NCBI GenBank assembly: GCA_001662425.1 | Contig: BDDC01000198.1 | Span: 1 to 64,000, forward strand | DNA length: 64,000 nt | Source: Chlamydomonas sphaeroides | Lineage: Eukaryota > Chlorophyta > Chlorophyceae > Chlamydomonadales > Chlamydomonadaceae | Reading direction: 5' to 3' | In this document: in pieces, positions 23,101-35,018 of the stretch | How positions within the stretch are numbered: position 1 is the stretch's first letter | Layout: every line of letters begins with the position of its first letter | Program-made: the position numbers and the translations under genes | Notes under the pieces: model-generated | Databases searched by the model: none | Told to the model about the DNA's origin: nothing | Seen by the model: only the letters and a program-made list of their open reading frames with translations

Positions 23101-26100
23101 CGCGGCGGCGAGCACGCTGTGCAGCTGCGAGCCGGGCCGCTGGCGGCTGGCGTGGCGCCACAGCCTGGGGGAGCTGGAGCAGGTGGGCTGGGCAGGGCAG
23201 GGAGGCAGGGAGGCGCGGGAAGTGCCGCATGGGGCAGCGCCGTGCATGGCGCCCTGCAGCGGGCTGGGGCCGGTCGCGTGTAGCAGGATTGTTGCCCCTC
23301 ACCGCTTTTGCGCATCAAAGCCGTGCTGCCTTGCCCGCCCATGTGCGGCTGCTGCCCGGCAGCTGCGGGACGGGCTGGTGGGCCTCAAGGAGGCGCTGCG
23401 GCCGCCGCCCGCCGCGCCGCCGCCCAAGCCGGAGCCGCAGCCGCAGCCAGAGCCGGCGCAGCCGGCCGACGGCGCCGCGCCGCCCGCGGCCGCCATCGTC
23501 GGCGCCGCAGCGGCTCGCACCAGCTCTGCTGCTGCGACGACGACGGCGGCCGTGGTCAAGCAAGAGCCCGCGGATGCCGCAAAGGGCCCGCAGCTCGGGC
23601 CGGGGCCGGGGCCGGCCGCCAACGGCCCGTCGGCTGCGGCGCCTCTGGCCGCACAGCCCATGGAGCTTGACGGCAAGGCGGCGGCGGCGGCGGCGCCGGC
23701 GGCGGCGCAAGCCAGCTTTCCCTACGGCCGCCTGGCGGCGGTGCTTCTGGCGGACCCGGCCATGGCCGAGGTGCGGCCCCCGGTAGCGGCAGCGGGCCGT
23801 GGCTGCCGTTTGATCCCGGCGTTGTCGCCGTGCTTGGCAGGCGCCTGCTCATGCTCGCCCGCGCACATGGCCTCGTTGCCCGTGTGCCCCTCCATCCCTC
23901 GCAGGCGCCTGCCCGCCATGCCGCTGCCGCGGGCGCGTGGTGTGAGGCGGCCGCGGCGGCGCTGGCGTCCGGGTCAGCGGGCCCGCCCGAGCTCGAGGCG
24001 CTGCTGGCGACCGCGGAGCAGTTTGCTTGGGGCGACGGCCGCGTGCTGGACGCCACAAGGTGCTTACAGCGCCGGCGGGCCCTTCCGCTGGTGGCCCTTC
24101 TGCNNNNNNNNNNNNNNNNNNNNNNNNNNNNNNNNNNNNNNNNNNNNNNNNNNNNNNNNNNNNNNNNNNNNNNNNNNNNNNNNNNNNNNNNNNNNNNNNN
24201 NNNNNNNNNNNNNNNNNNNNNNNNNNNNNNNNNNNNNNNNNNNNNNNNNNNNNNNNNNNNNNNNNNNNNNNNNNNNNNNNNNNNNNNNNNNNNNNNNNNN
24301 NNNNNNNNNNNNNNNNNNNNNNNNNNNNNNNNNNNNNNNNNNNNNNNNNNNNNNNNNNNNNNNNNNNNNNNNNNNNNNNNNNNNNNNNNNNNNNNNNNNN
24401 NNNNNNNNNNNNNNNNNNNNNNNNNNNNNNNNNNNNNNNNNNNNNNNNNNNNNNNNNNNNNNNNNNNNNNNNNNNNNNNNNNNNNNNNNNNNNNNNNNNN
24501 NGCTCCTTGCTTGCGGAGCCGGCCCCGCGCCGCACGCCCTCCCTCCCCACCCGCCCCTGCTCCTGTCGCCCCGGCCGCGGACCCCAGGGAGGCGGAGGCC
24601 CGCCTGCGCGGCGCGCTGGACTGGTCCGCGGCGGTGGCTGCCTGCAGCCGCAGCCGACCCAGCCTGGCGCACCTGGACGCGGTGCTGGCGCCGCCCGGCG
24701 GAGGGCCGCCGCTGCCGTCGCCCGAGCTGCCGCGGCTGCGCGAGCTGCACTCCGCGGCCCTGGCCTGGCGGCAGCGCTACCTGCAGCTCGTGGGCGGCGA
24801 GGGCGGCGGCGCGGCGGTGGCGCTGGAGGCGCTGGAGGAGGTGGTCAAGCAGGTGGGGACGCGTGAGGGGGCGGAGGAGGAGGACAAAGGGGGAGGGTGG
24901 CTGTGTGCTCAGGGCCGTCCTCGGCCGTGGTGCCACAAGCTGGCGCGCACCGCCCCGCGGGATTGCCGTGCGCATGTTGTCGGCGCGCCTCCCGCGCGGT
25001 GCCCACCCTGACAGCGCCGCTCATGCGCCCCGATGCGCCTTGCTTGGCTGCGCTCACATCCCTCCCCCCAGCCGAGTACACCGCACATCCCTCCCCCCAA
25101 CCGAATGCTCCGCACATCCCTCCCCCGAACCCAAACCCCTCAACGGCAGGCCGCCGGCCTGGAGGTAGACATCCCGGAGGTCGCCGCCGCCCGCAGCCGC
25201 CTGGCCGCCTCCCGCGAGCTCGCCGCCAACGCGCGCGCGCTGCTGCGCCCGCGGCGCCGCCACCGCCGCCCCGCGCGCGGCCGCGACGACGCCGAGGCCG
25301 AGCCGGAGCCAGACCTCGACCCGGAGCAGGCGCTGCCCACGCCGGGCCAGCTGCGGCAGCTGGCGGCGCAGCTCGCGGCGTCGCGGCTGGCCCTGCCGGA
25401 GGCGGCGGAGCTTGGCGCGCTGGCGGAGCGGGCGGAGGCGGTGGCGGGGCGTGCGGCAGAGGTGCTGCGGGCGCCGCGGTCGGCGAGCTTGGAGGAGGTG
25501 CAGGCGCTGCTGGAGGCGGCCGAGGGGCTGCCGGTGCGTTGGGGCTGCCGTGGGGGCTGGCGGTGGCTGGTGTTGGCGCGTTGCCCGAAGGGTGCGGTCT
25601 GTCTGCTGGACGACGTCTGGACTGACCGGGCGCCGGCCTCCGCCCATGTGTGCTGGTCTGTGCCCTGTGGCTGCGCCAGGCCAACATCCCGGAACTCAAG
25701 CAGGTGCGTATGTTCATTTTTAGGAACCGTATTAGAGTAACATGCGACACTGCCGTATTTCGTGTGTGTGTGTGGGCGCTGAGCGCCACGCCACGACCTC
25801 GCCAGCCGCGGCAGTGCAGGGCCCTGCGGATCGCAGCTGTTGTGTGCGCTCCTAGCCACTGCCCCACCCTGCTGGCGCGCTGGCGCGCTGGCGCCTGCTG
25901 CCCTCCGCTCCCGCCGCGCCCTCTGCTCCGCGCCTGCCTCACGCGCTGACGCCCGCGTCCCCCTGCTGGGCACCTTGCTGGGCAGATCCGGGACATGGAG
26001 CAGCGAGCCGACGAGTGGCTGGCCCGGGCCGAGGAGGCCGCCACCAGCCGGCCGGCGCCGCCGCTGCGGGAACTCCGCCTGCTGCTGCACGAGGGTGCGC

Positions 26101-29100
26101 GGGGCTGCCTGTTGGACGACGGCCGGGTCACAGCACCTCCGGCTTCGTGGCCCCACCGATGCCCACTTATGACGGCTCCAGCATCCCCACACGGCGCCGC
26201 CACACCGCGCCACTAACCACAGCTCCTGTCGCCTGCCGCTGCCCCGCCGCCCCCTGCTAGGCGAGCGAGTGGGGCTGCGCCTTCCGCAGTGCGAGCAGCT
26301 GCGCGCCGCCATCCGCCGCCGCGAGTGGGAGGACGGCGCTCGGCGGCTGCTGGCGCCGTCGGCGGCGCCCCGGAGCGCGCTGGCAGCGCTGGCCGAGGCA
26401 CTGGCGGAGGCCGAGGCCAACGGCGCCGCCGGCGGCGAGCTGCACACCGCGCTCCGCCGCCGCCACCAGGCCGCCATAGCGTGGGACCGCCGGGCCAAGG
26501 CCCTGCTGGCGACCGCAGCGGCGGCGGCGCCGCAACGGCCGTCGGCCAACGGCGGCGCGCCGGCGGCGGCCGAGCCGGCGGCGGCGGCCGGGCCCCAGGC
26601 GAATGGGGAGTCTGCAGACCCGGTGGCAGGGGCGGCGGCCGGGGCTGGCGGCGGCGCGAGCAGCGGCGGCGGGCTGGGTCCCACCACGCTGGAGGAGCTG
26701 GAGGACTTTGTGGCCGAGGGCTTCTCGCTAGGCGTCCGGCTGGAGCGGCTGGGCGTGCTGGCGCGGCTGCTGGACGGCGCCAGGGACTGGGTGGACTCGG
26801 CAGGTGCGCGGCGGCGAGCCCGGGCGCTGCAGCCGCACTCACGCGCTTACCGCAGACACCAGAGCACCCTGACCCTAGGCCTCCTGCCACGCGCCGTGCG
26901 CACACCCTTCACGCCAGCGCCGCCCCCTCCGATCGCCTCCACCCCGCTGCCTGCCGCAGTGCTGCTGCTGGAGTGTGAGGCCAGCGAGGAGGAGCACCTC
27001 AGCGGCTCTGACGTGGACAGCCTGCTGTCGCAGGCGGCGGCGCTGGGCTTTGTGTCGCGCTGCCTGCCGCGGGAGCTGCTCGGCCGGCTGAGCGCGCTGG
27101 CCGACGGCGCGCTGGCCTGGCGGCAGCGCGCGGCGGCGGTGCTCTCGAAGCGGCCGCCGGGCGGCGGCACGGTGCTGAGCGGGGCGGAGGCGGAGGCGGC
27201 GGACGGCGAGGTGAAGACGGAGGCTGAGGCTGAGGCGGAGGCGCTGCTGGTGGAGGCGGAGGCGGGCGGGCTGTCGATGGCGCTGCCCGAGGCGGGCCGG
27301 CTGCGGGCCTGGCTGGAGGCCGCCAGCTGGAACCGCATGGTGCGCGGGGCTGGTGTGGCTGTGGGAGCACCTTGGGGCGTGAGGGAGCCTGGGGCCGTGG
27401 GGTTGCTGAGGGAACGGCAGGTGGAGCTGGAGGTTGAGAGGCATGGCAGGCTGCTGCGCTGGAGAGCTGCCCGGCGTCGCGATGGGGTCTTGAGCGGCTC
27501 TTGGGTTGTTGCGCTGGGCAGGGCAGGTGGGCAGGGCTGGTGGGGCTGGAGGGCGGTGCCGGGTTGTTCCTAACGGCGTTACACCCACGGGCCCTGCCTC
27601 CTGCCTCCCGGCGCAGGTGCGGTCGCGCTTCGCGCGCGTGTACTGGCGGCTGAACCAGCTGGCGGAGGAGGAGGAGGAGGCGGCCGCGGCGCTGGCGCTT
27701 GTGGCAGCCGCCGCCGAGGCGGAGGAGGCCGCCGCCTTTGCCGCCGCGGCGCCGCGGCCGCGGCCGACGCCGCATGGCGATGCCACGAGCCCGGTCGCCG
27801 AAGCGGCCACGTCACCCTCCGGCGGCGAGCCGGAGGAGCCAGGCGGCGCTACCGCGCCGCAGGCCAACGGCCCCCATGCCGCTGGCCCCGCCGCCGCACC
27901 CAACGGCCCCACCTCCGACTCCAATCCCCACGCCAGCTCCCATGCCAGCCCCGATGCGCACCCCCAGGCTGACCCAGCTCCTCCTCCTCCTCCCCCGCCT
28001 CCCGCGCCGCTCAAGGACGCTCGCGCCGCGCTCGACCGCGCCGCCTCCCTCTCCCTGCCCGTCGACCCGCACCTGCGCGCCGGCCTGTCCGGCGCCGTCT
28101 CGGCCGCCACGTCCTTTGAGCGCCGCGTCGGCGGCCGCCTGTCCGCGGCGCGCGCGGGCGTGGGGTGCGAGACGGCCATCCTGGCGGCCGACGACGTGGC
28201 GGCATGGGGGGCCGAGGGCGAGGGTCTGGACTTGGTGCCTGAGGCCATGGCGGCGCTGGGGCAGCTGCTGGAGCGGCACGAGGCCCGCACCGCGGGGCTG
28301 CGGGTGCGTTGGGTTGGGTGGGTGTTGGGGCTGGGTCGGAGCGCAGCTGCGGCGGTGCCGGTGCAGGTGCGGAGAGGGACGCCGCCTGGCAGCGCCACCA
28401 CCACCGCCGCCTTGGCGCTGCCCTCACGTGCGCCCCCACCGGCGTCGCGTGCGCCTCTGCCTCAACGCCCACAGGGTGTGCTGCAGGGCCCCCCGACGGG
28501 CCGTGTCCCGCTGGAGGAGCTGCAGGTGGGGGCCGCAGGCCAGCGGAGCCAGCGGGCTTCATGGGGGGGCACCAGGCCAGCGCAGCGCGACTCGCGTGCG
28601 CCGGCCCCCTCCCCTAAGCCCTCTCCCTTCCGCCGCCTTCCCTAAACCCCGTGCCGCGCGCCTCGCGCTCCTCCGGCGCCGCAGCTGCTGCACGAGGAGG
28701 CGCTGACCAGCCCGCTGGAGCTGGACGGGGAGCTCGCGGAGGCCGCGGATGCAGCGCTGGAGGCGGCCGAGGGGCTGCGCAGCGGGCTGAGCAAGGCTCT
28801 GCTGCGGAGAGGCGCCAACCAAGGGGTGAGGGAAGCCGCGGCGGTGGCAGCGGCGGCTTGGACGGCTGCGTGGGGAGGGCCCGTCTCCCGAGGAGCAGCA
28901 CCCGGCGGGGTTGCAGGCACAGGAAAGGAGCTCCCCGCCGGTCTGCGAAGCGCCCCGGGGCGGCCGGGCCACCTCTCCCGGCGTGGGGCAGTGGGGCGTT
29001 GGGGCGCTTGTGGCCCCGCAGCAGCCCCCGCAGCGCCTCTGCCCGCGCGCCGCCACCGCTGGCCCCTGCTGACCCGCCACCGCTGGCCCCTGCTGACCCG

Positions 29101-30950
29101 CCACCGCCCCGCCGCCCACCCGCAGTTGGAGCGGGCCCTGCAGGCGCTGGCAGGCACCTCGGCGCTGGCGCTGGCCGCCATCAGCCGCCTGCCCGCCGTG
29201 CGCACCGACCTCACCGCGGACAACCCCGGCGGCGCGCGCTGGGCCTCGGGCGGGCCCCTGCCCGACGACGGCAGGCCGCTGCTGCGGCTCATCCCCCGCA
29301 GCGGCGCCGCGAGCTCTGCCTCCTCCACCGCTGCCGCCGAGGGGGGCGCTGCCGGGACCACGCCTGGCGAGCCCGCATCCGGCGCAGAGCCGGGCGCCGC
29401 CGGGCCTGCTAGCTCCGCCGAGCCGGCCGCTGAGCGGGCCAGCGGTGACAGCGAGGCGGCTTCTGGTGAGGACGCCGACGAGCTGGACGCCGGCGGCCAC
29501 CTGCCCATCCCCCGCATCGCGCTGGAGGCTGTGCTCAGGCCGCAGGAGCCGTCGCCCTTGCTGCTGGAGCCGGGCCGCGCGCTGCTGGCGCCGGACGAGC
29601 CAGGCGCCGACGCAGCAGCGGCCGACGAGGCCGAGGCCGAGCCGGAGCCGGGCGACGCCGAGGCCGGGGCGCGGCAGCTGCGGCGGCGGCAGCGTGTGCC
29701 GCTCATGTGTCTGTGCCAATGCAGCCAGGACGGCGGCGAGGCGGTGCTGGCTTGCAGCGACTGCGGCGCGGCCTACCACGCGCGCTGCGTGGGGCTGGCG
29801 CCGGCGGCGGCGCGCAGCGCGAAGCGCTGGTCGTGCCCGCTGTGCGCTGCGGTGTCGGGCAAGGCGGTGAGTGGCGGGGGGCCGGGGCTGCTGCTTGGCG
29901 CTCCCGCAGTCAGGCAGGCGCCTGCCAGGAGGACGCGGTGACGGGCCGACACTGAACGAGCCGCCAACACGCGGCCCCTCCGCCACAGGACCTGGACTCG
30001 GTGGAGCACCTGTGCAGCAGGTGCGGCAGGCACGCGCGGGGCGGGGCAGGGGCTTGGGCTGGAACGGTAGCCCGGGCCCGGGGTCCTGACGCCGGCCGGT
30101 GGCATAGGACAGCGGCGCAGGGTTGGTGGGCACACCGACGCGACGCGACGTGCGTGCGAGCTGCCCCTGAGGGGCTGCTGGCCGCCGTGCGCCCGCGCGC
30201 CCGTGGGTCCGCAGGTTCAGGCGCACCAAGCGGCCGGCGCGCGAGGAGCTGCAGGCGCTGCTGGCGGAGGCGGAGGCGGCGCGGGCCATCGCGCCGCAGG
30301 AGCCGCTGCTGCGCGCCGCGCTGAGCCGCTTCGGGCGCTGGGAGGTGCGCTGGATGGGGGGGCAGGCAGACAGCAATCCGGCAGGCAATGAAGGAAACAT
30401 CGGTCTAGGAAACGCCAGGAGAGGGCGGGCACATGGGACCAAGTAGGCCATCACAACGCTACGAAGTCCGCACGTGCATGGCCAGGCGGGGGCGGAGGCA
30501 GGACCAGCCGCAGCACGCACAGCACATGTGCCGGGGGCATCGATGGGCCCTCCTCGGCGTGCGAAGGCCCAGCCCGCTGAGCGCCGGCAGCCGCCAATGC
30601 ACCACTGCTGGCACCGCTGCTCGCCCCGCCGTCTGCCGCCGCACCGCTGCTCACCCCGCCCCGGCTTCCATACCCCGTGCCGCACCTCCTCGCCTGTGCC
30701 TCTTGCGCGGAAGAACGCGCGCTCGTGGCAGTACGCTTCACCCTCCTCGGCTCACCCTCGCCCGCAGGCCGTGGCGCGGCTGCTGCTGCAGCGCCACGGC
30801 GACCACCTCACCGCCTACATGGCGCTCTGCCGCCGCCGCGAGGAGCAGGCCGCGGAGGCTCTGCAGCTGGCGGCAGCCAGGCTGATGCGCCAGCGCCAGC
30901 GCGCGGCGCAGCGCGCCGCCGCCGCCGAGGGCGCCGCCGCAGCTGCCGAG

Positions 30951-30991
<41 letters not shown>

Positions 30992-33229
30992 AGATGCGGC
31001 GGCCGCAAAGGCAACCGCGCCTGACGCCGCGGGGACAGGCACGGCGGCGACGCCGCCGGCCGCCGGCGAACCCAAGCCTGACGGCGACGCTGCGGCTGAC
31101 GCCGACGCGCCGCGAGCGGAGCCCAAGGTTGACGTTGCCGCGAGCCAAAGCGGCGGCGGCGAAGCCGCCGCTGCCGCCGCCACCACTGCGGCGCCGGCGG
31201 CGCCGCCGCCCGACGGCCAAACCGCAGAGGACCTGGCCCTGACGGCGCGCGTGATGGCGCTGGCGGCGGCGGCGGGCGAGCTGGCGGCGCTGCTGGAGGC
31301 CACGGGGCGCGACGTGGCGGTCTCCACGGCGGCGCTCCGGGAGCTGCTGCGGCAGAGCTGCGTGCTGGAGCTGGACCCCAGCGAGGTGGCGGAGGATGCG
31401 CTGGGCGCGCTGCGGGCGGCGGTGTGGCGCGACCGCGTGACTGCGCTGCTGACGCCCGCGCAGCAGGGCAACCGGTGCGTCCAGGGGTGCCGCGCTGCGG
31501 CCTCGTGCGGCGCCGCACGTCGCCGCGTGTCGCCGGCACACGGGCGGACCACGGACGACGCATGCGCCTCGACCAGGCCTGCATCGAGGGGTTGGGGTCC
31601 CAGGTCGCTGCGGCCGCGGCCACGGCTGCAGGCCGCTCGCCCACAGCAGCCGAGCAAGCCGGGCCCTAGACCCACGTGTGTTTGTCCGCCAGCGGCCACC
31701 TGGGGTGCCCCCTCCCTCGTCTCCGGCGCACACCCCTCCCCCCTCCTCGTTCCTCCCTAAACCTGTTGCTCGCTGTACCCGCATCGCTCACCATCCCCTC
31801 AATGCACCCCTCATCTCACCATCCCCACAGTGCTCCTCAGGCCCAGGCCCACCCACGAGGCCGCCTCAAAGCGGATGGCGCCGTGTCCTGTCCCCTGTGC
31901 CTAGCGGTCTTGAGCCCGCACGCTCACCACCCCTACACGTCACCTCCCTCCCTCCCTCCCTGCCCAGGCCCACGTACGAGGCCGCCGCCAAGCTGCTGCG
32001 CGAAGGCCAGGCCGACGAGTGCGACGACGAGCGCTTCCCGCCCGCCCGGCAGCTGGCGGCGGCGGTGGCGGGCGCCAAGTCCTGGCTGGACGGCGCGCGG
32101 GCGCTAGGCGAGCGGCTGCGGCGGCACGCGGGCGAGGAGGCGGTGGGGCAGGCGCTGACGGCGCTGCTCGCCACGGCCCGCGCGCACGTGGCGGCGGCGG
32201 CGACGCTGCCATTGCGAGTGAGTGGGTCGGAGCATCGCCCCCGCAGCCCTGCTGACCGCGCCACGTGCCCGTCGATGACCCTCGTCCGCCGCGTGCTGCC
32301 GTGCACGCGTCGTGCCGTACCCCGGCTGCCGTACAGGTGGACCGCGAGGCGGAGAAGCTGTCGGAGGTGTCGGCGGTGTACTGCCTGTGCCGGCGGCTGT
32401 ACGACGAGGGCGAGCCAATGCTGGGGTGCGACCACTGCGACGAGTGGTACCACTTCGACTGCGTGGGGCTTCGGCGGCCGCCCGCCCGGCAGCGCGACGC
32501 CTCCGACGACGGCTCGGGGGACGACGGGGAAGGCGGCGCCGGCGGTGGAGGAGGAGGCGGAGGGGGGGGAGGAGGCGGGGGAGGCGGCAAGAAAGGGCGC
32601 GGGAAGGGAGGGGCAGCGGGCGGTCGCAGCCGCGCCGCGCCGACCGTGCCCGCTGACTTCCGCTGCCCGCGCTGCTGCATCCGTGACGGCCGTACTTTTC
32701 CGTACGAGCCGGCGATGCCGTACGCCATGCGCGAGGTGATGGCGCGGCTGCGCAACGAGAAGGCGCCGCAGGGCGCGCTGCTGCCGCCGCAGCTGCTGCC
32801 GTCGACGGAGCAGCGCGGCCGTGCCGCTCCCGGCGGCGGCGCGCGCGCCGACGGCGACGGCGGCAGCCCGCGCCGCGATCGCCGGCGGGCCGCTACCGAA
32901 GACGACGGGCCAGACGCCGATGGTGGCTCCCAGGCGCCTTCTGCCGGAGGTCGTCGCTCTTCGGTGCAAGATGGCTCCACCGACAAGGACAGCAGGCCGT
33001 CGGAGAGGAGCGTGGGGCAGGGCGGCGGCCGAGGCCGCGGCCGGGGCCGCGAGGGCGGCCGTACGCTGGCAGCGGCGGCGCGGCAGCGCGATGAGCGGTT
33101 GCAGCGGCAGCAGCAGCAGGCCGCCGTAAGTGCGCGCGCGGCGGCGGCGGCGGCCGCGGCAGCGGCGCAAGCCCACTCCCTCGGCGGAATGCTCGGCGGC
33201 GGCGGGCTCGGCGGTGGGGGCGGCAGTGT

Positions 33230-33265
<36 letters not shown>

Positions 33266-34082
33266 TGGCGGCGGCGTGCTCAGCAGCAGCGCCAGACTCG
33301 GCCCGGTCCTAAGCAGCATGCTGCCTGGCGGCCTGGCGGCGGCAGGCGGCGCGCCTATGGGAGCAGGCGGCGGCGCCGCCGCCGCCGGCGGTGCGGGCCG
33401 CCGCGGCGACGACAACAGCGGGCTGCTGGACCGCTTAATGCAGCTGCAGCTCCTTAGCCGCCAGCTGCAACAGCAGAAGCAAAGACAGCAGCTGGTCGCG
33501 GCGCTCGGCGGCGGCGGCGGCGGTGGTGGCAACGGCAACGGCGCCAGCAATGGCGCCGCGAGCGGGGGGGGGCCCGACGCCGGCGGCGGCGCGCGCTGGG
33601 GCGGCCTGTCGGCGGCGCAGCACCAGCAGCTGGCGGCGCTGCTGCACGCCTCGCACGTGGGGCCGGGGGCGGTGACGCCGGCGCAGGCGGCGCTGCTGGC
33701 GGCGGCGATCAACAACGCCGGGGCAGGCGGCGGCGGCGGAGGGGGAGCCAGCGGCAGCGGGGGAGGGCAGGGCCTGATGGCGCAGCTCCTGGCAAGCCAG
33801 GCCGCGGGCGGCGGGCCTGCCGGCGGCGGCAGCGGTGGGCCTGCGGGCGGCGGCGCAGCAGGTGGTGGCGGCGGCGCCGCTGCCCATGGTGGCGGTGGCG
33901 GAGGAGTCGGGGCCAGCGGCGGGCTGAGCGGCCTGGCGCAGGCCCTGCAGCACCAGGCTGGCGGCGGCGGCGGTGGCGGCGGCCAGCAGCCCGGGCTGGC
34001 GCAGCTCCTGGCGCACGCGCAGCAGCTGCAGCAGCACCAACAGCTGCAGCAGCTGCAGCACCACATCCTGCAGCAGCACCAC

Positions 34083-34117
<35 letters not shown>

Positions 34118-34385
34118 GCGCCAGCAGCTACAGCAGCAGCAGGACCGGGACCCGCAGCAGCACCCTCATCCTCACCCACATCCCCAGCAGCACCAGCCCA
34201 GGCAGTCGGTCATCATGCAGCACCTGGAGGCCACGCTGCGGGGGCAGCAGGCCAGCGCCGGGGCCAGGCCGGCGGCGGCGCCCGTGGCCGGTCGCCGCGA
34301 GGCAGGCCGCGAGGGGGACAGGCAGGAGGGCGGGCCCGCCGGCGGGGCAGCGGAGCCGGCGCCCGGTGGCGCCGGCGGCGCTTGA
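17101..34385 (+). CDS. KDM5/JARID1-type multidomain chromatin protein with degenerate JmjC domain
   Basis: Exons: 17101-17303, 17505-17580, 17810-17881, 18118-18219, 18394-20049, 20219-20815, 20995-21297, 21510-21645, 21800-22140, 22346-22526, 22671-23182, 23363-23770, 23905-24059, 24588-24852, 25150-25533, 25680-25703, 25986-26094, 26261-26803, 26960-27339, 27617-28303, 28475-28525, 28685-28825, 29126-29866, 29989-30020, 30215-30344, 30768-31474, 31968-32217, 32337-34385; about 3,744 residues. Domain order is that of KDM5 H3K4 demethylases: JmjN (20-63), ARID (about 94-185), PHD1 (790-835), JmjC (about 920-1170), C5HC2 zinc finger (about 1339-1393), a very long PLU-1-like helical region, PHD2 (exon 23) and PHD3 (exon 28). 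The tail is Gly/Gln/His-rich. In JmjC, HVE (1034-1036) supplies two iron ligands, but the third His is Val1124 and the 2-oxoglutarate Lys is Arg1052. It is therefore probably a chromatin reader or scaffold, not an active demethylase. The protein is roughly twice normal KDM5 length. Confidence 0.88.
24104..24501. other. Assembly gap (398 N) inside the KDM5-like gene
   Basis: A run of N. Exon 13 ends 5' of it in phase 2 (donor GTGCTT at 24060) and exon 14 opens 3' of it needing exactly one base (acceptor at 24585-24587). The gap may therefore be wholly intronic, although a lost exon of length divisible by three cannot be excluded. Confidence 0.95.
25055..25136. repeat. 29-bp tandem repeat, about 2.7 copies, in a KDM5-like intron
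   Basis: Units start CACATCCCTCCCCCC at 25055, 25084 and 25113. The array forms the pyrimidine-rich end of the intron before exon 15. Confidence 0.75.
29051..29107. repeat. 24-bp tandem repeat, about 2.4 copies, in a KDM5-like intron
   Basis: Two identical 24-bp units beginning CGCCACCGCTGGCCCC at 29051 and 29075, followed by a partial third. The array sits just upstream of the exon 23 acceptor. Confidence 0.8.
34018..34143 (+). repeat. CAG/CAC-rich tract encoding Gln/His-rich C-terminus
   Basis: Coding microsatellite in the last KDM5-like exon, including ten consecutive CAG codons at 34086-34115. It makes a poly-Gln and Gln/His segment in a low-complexity tail that may favour condensate formation (inference). 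Confidence 0.85.
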
Positions 34386-34618
34386 ATGCCGGGGGCAGCG
34401 GGAATCTAGCAATCAAGCGGCGGCAGGCCGCAAGTAGCACATGGCGGAGCGTGGGTTAATGCCAAGGCCCGCAGAGTGCTCATGGTCAATGTTGAACATG
34501 TGGCGTGGGGCGGGAGGGGCCTGGGCTGGGGAGAGGGCTGGGGTTAAAGCTGGGGCAGGCTAGGTGGCTCGCGGGCAGACAGTGCCGGGAGTGCCTCCTT
34601 GGCAGAGCATACGGGGGT

Positions 34619-34648
34619 GGGGGGGGGGGGGGGGGGGGGGGGCGGGGG
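34619..34648. repeat. Homopolymeric G tract bordering an assembly gap
   Basis: Twenty-four consecutive G (34619-34642), one C, then five G running straight into N. The tract is the likely cause of the assembly break. It has G-quadruplex potential. Confidence 0.9.
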
Positions 34649-35018
34649 NNNNNNNNNNNNNNNNNNNNNNNNNNNNNNNNNNNNNNNNNNNNNNNNNNNN
34701 NNNNNNNNNNNNNNNNNNNNNNNNNNNNNNNNNNNNNNNNNNNNNNNNNNNNNNNNNNNNNNNNNNNNNNNNNNNNNNNNNNNNNNNNNNNNNNNNNNNN
34801 NNNNNNNNNNNNNNNNNNNNNNNNNNNNNNNNNNNNNNNNNNNNNNNNNNNNNNNNNNNNNNNNNNNNNNNNNNNNNNNNNNNNNNNNNNNNNNNNNNNN
34901 NNNNNNNNNNNNNNNNNNNNNNNNNNNNNNNNNNNNNNNNNNNNNNNNNNNNNNNNNNNNNNNNNNNNNNNNNNNNNNNNNNNNNNNNNNNNNNNNNNNN
35001 NNNNNNNNNNNNNNNNNN
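34649..35018. other. Assembly gap (370 N)
   Basis: A run of N between the KDM5-like 3' flank and the Fanzor remnant. The 3' UTR end of the KDM5-like gene is probably in or near it, since I saw no TGTAA between the stop at 34385 and the gap. Confidence 0.95.

Noticed and set aside
28559..30685. A 708-residue minus-strand open frame
   Set aside because: It runs antisense through KDM5-like exons and introns, contains no recognisable domain, and conflicts with PHD2 on the plus strand.
31940..34066. A second 708-residue, Pro-rich minus-strand open frame
   Set aside because: It is the complement of the Gly-rich and PHD3-coding exon; the repeated GGC codons read as poly-Pro/Ala on the other strand.
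34018..34143. CRISPR-like or satellite array
   Set aside because: It is a coding CAG/CAC microsatellite in frame with the KDM5-like C-terminus; there are no spacers.
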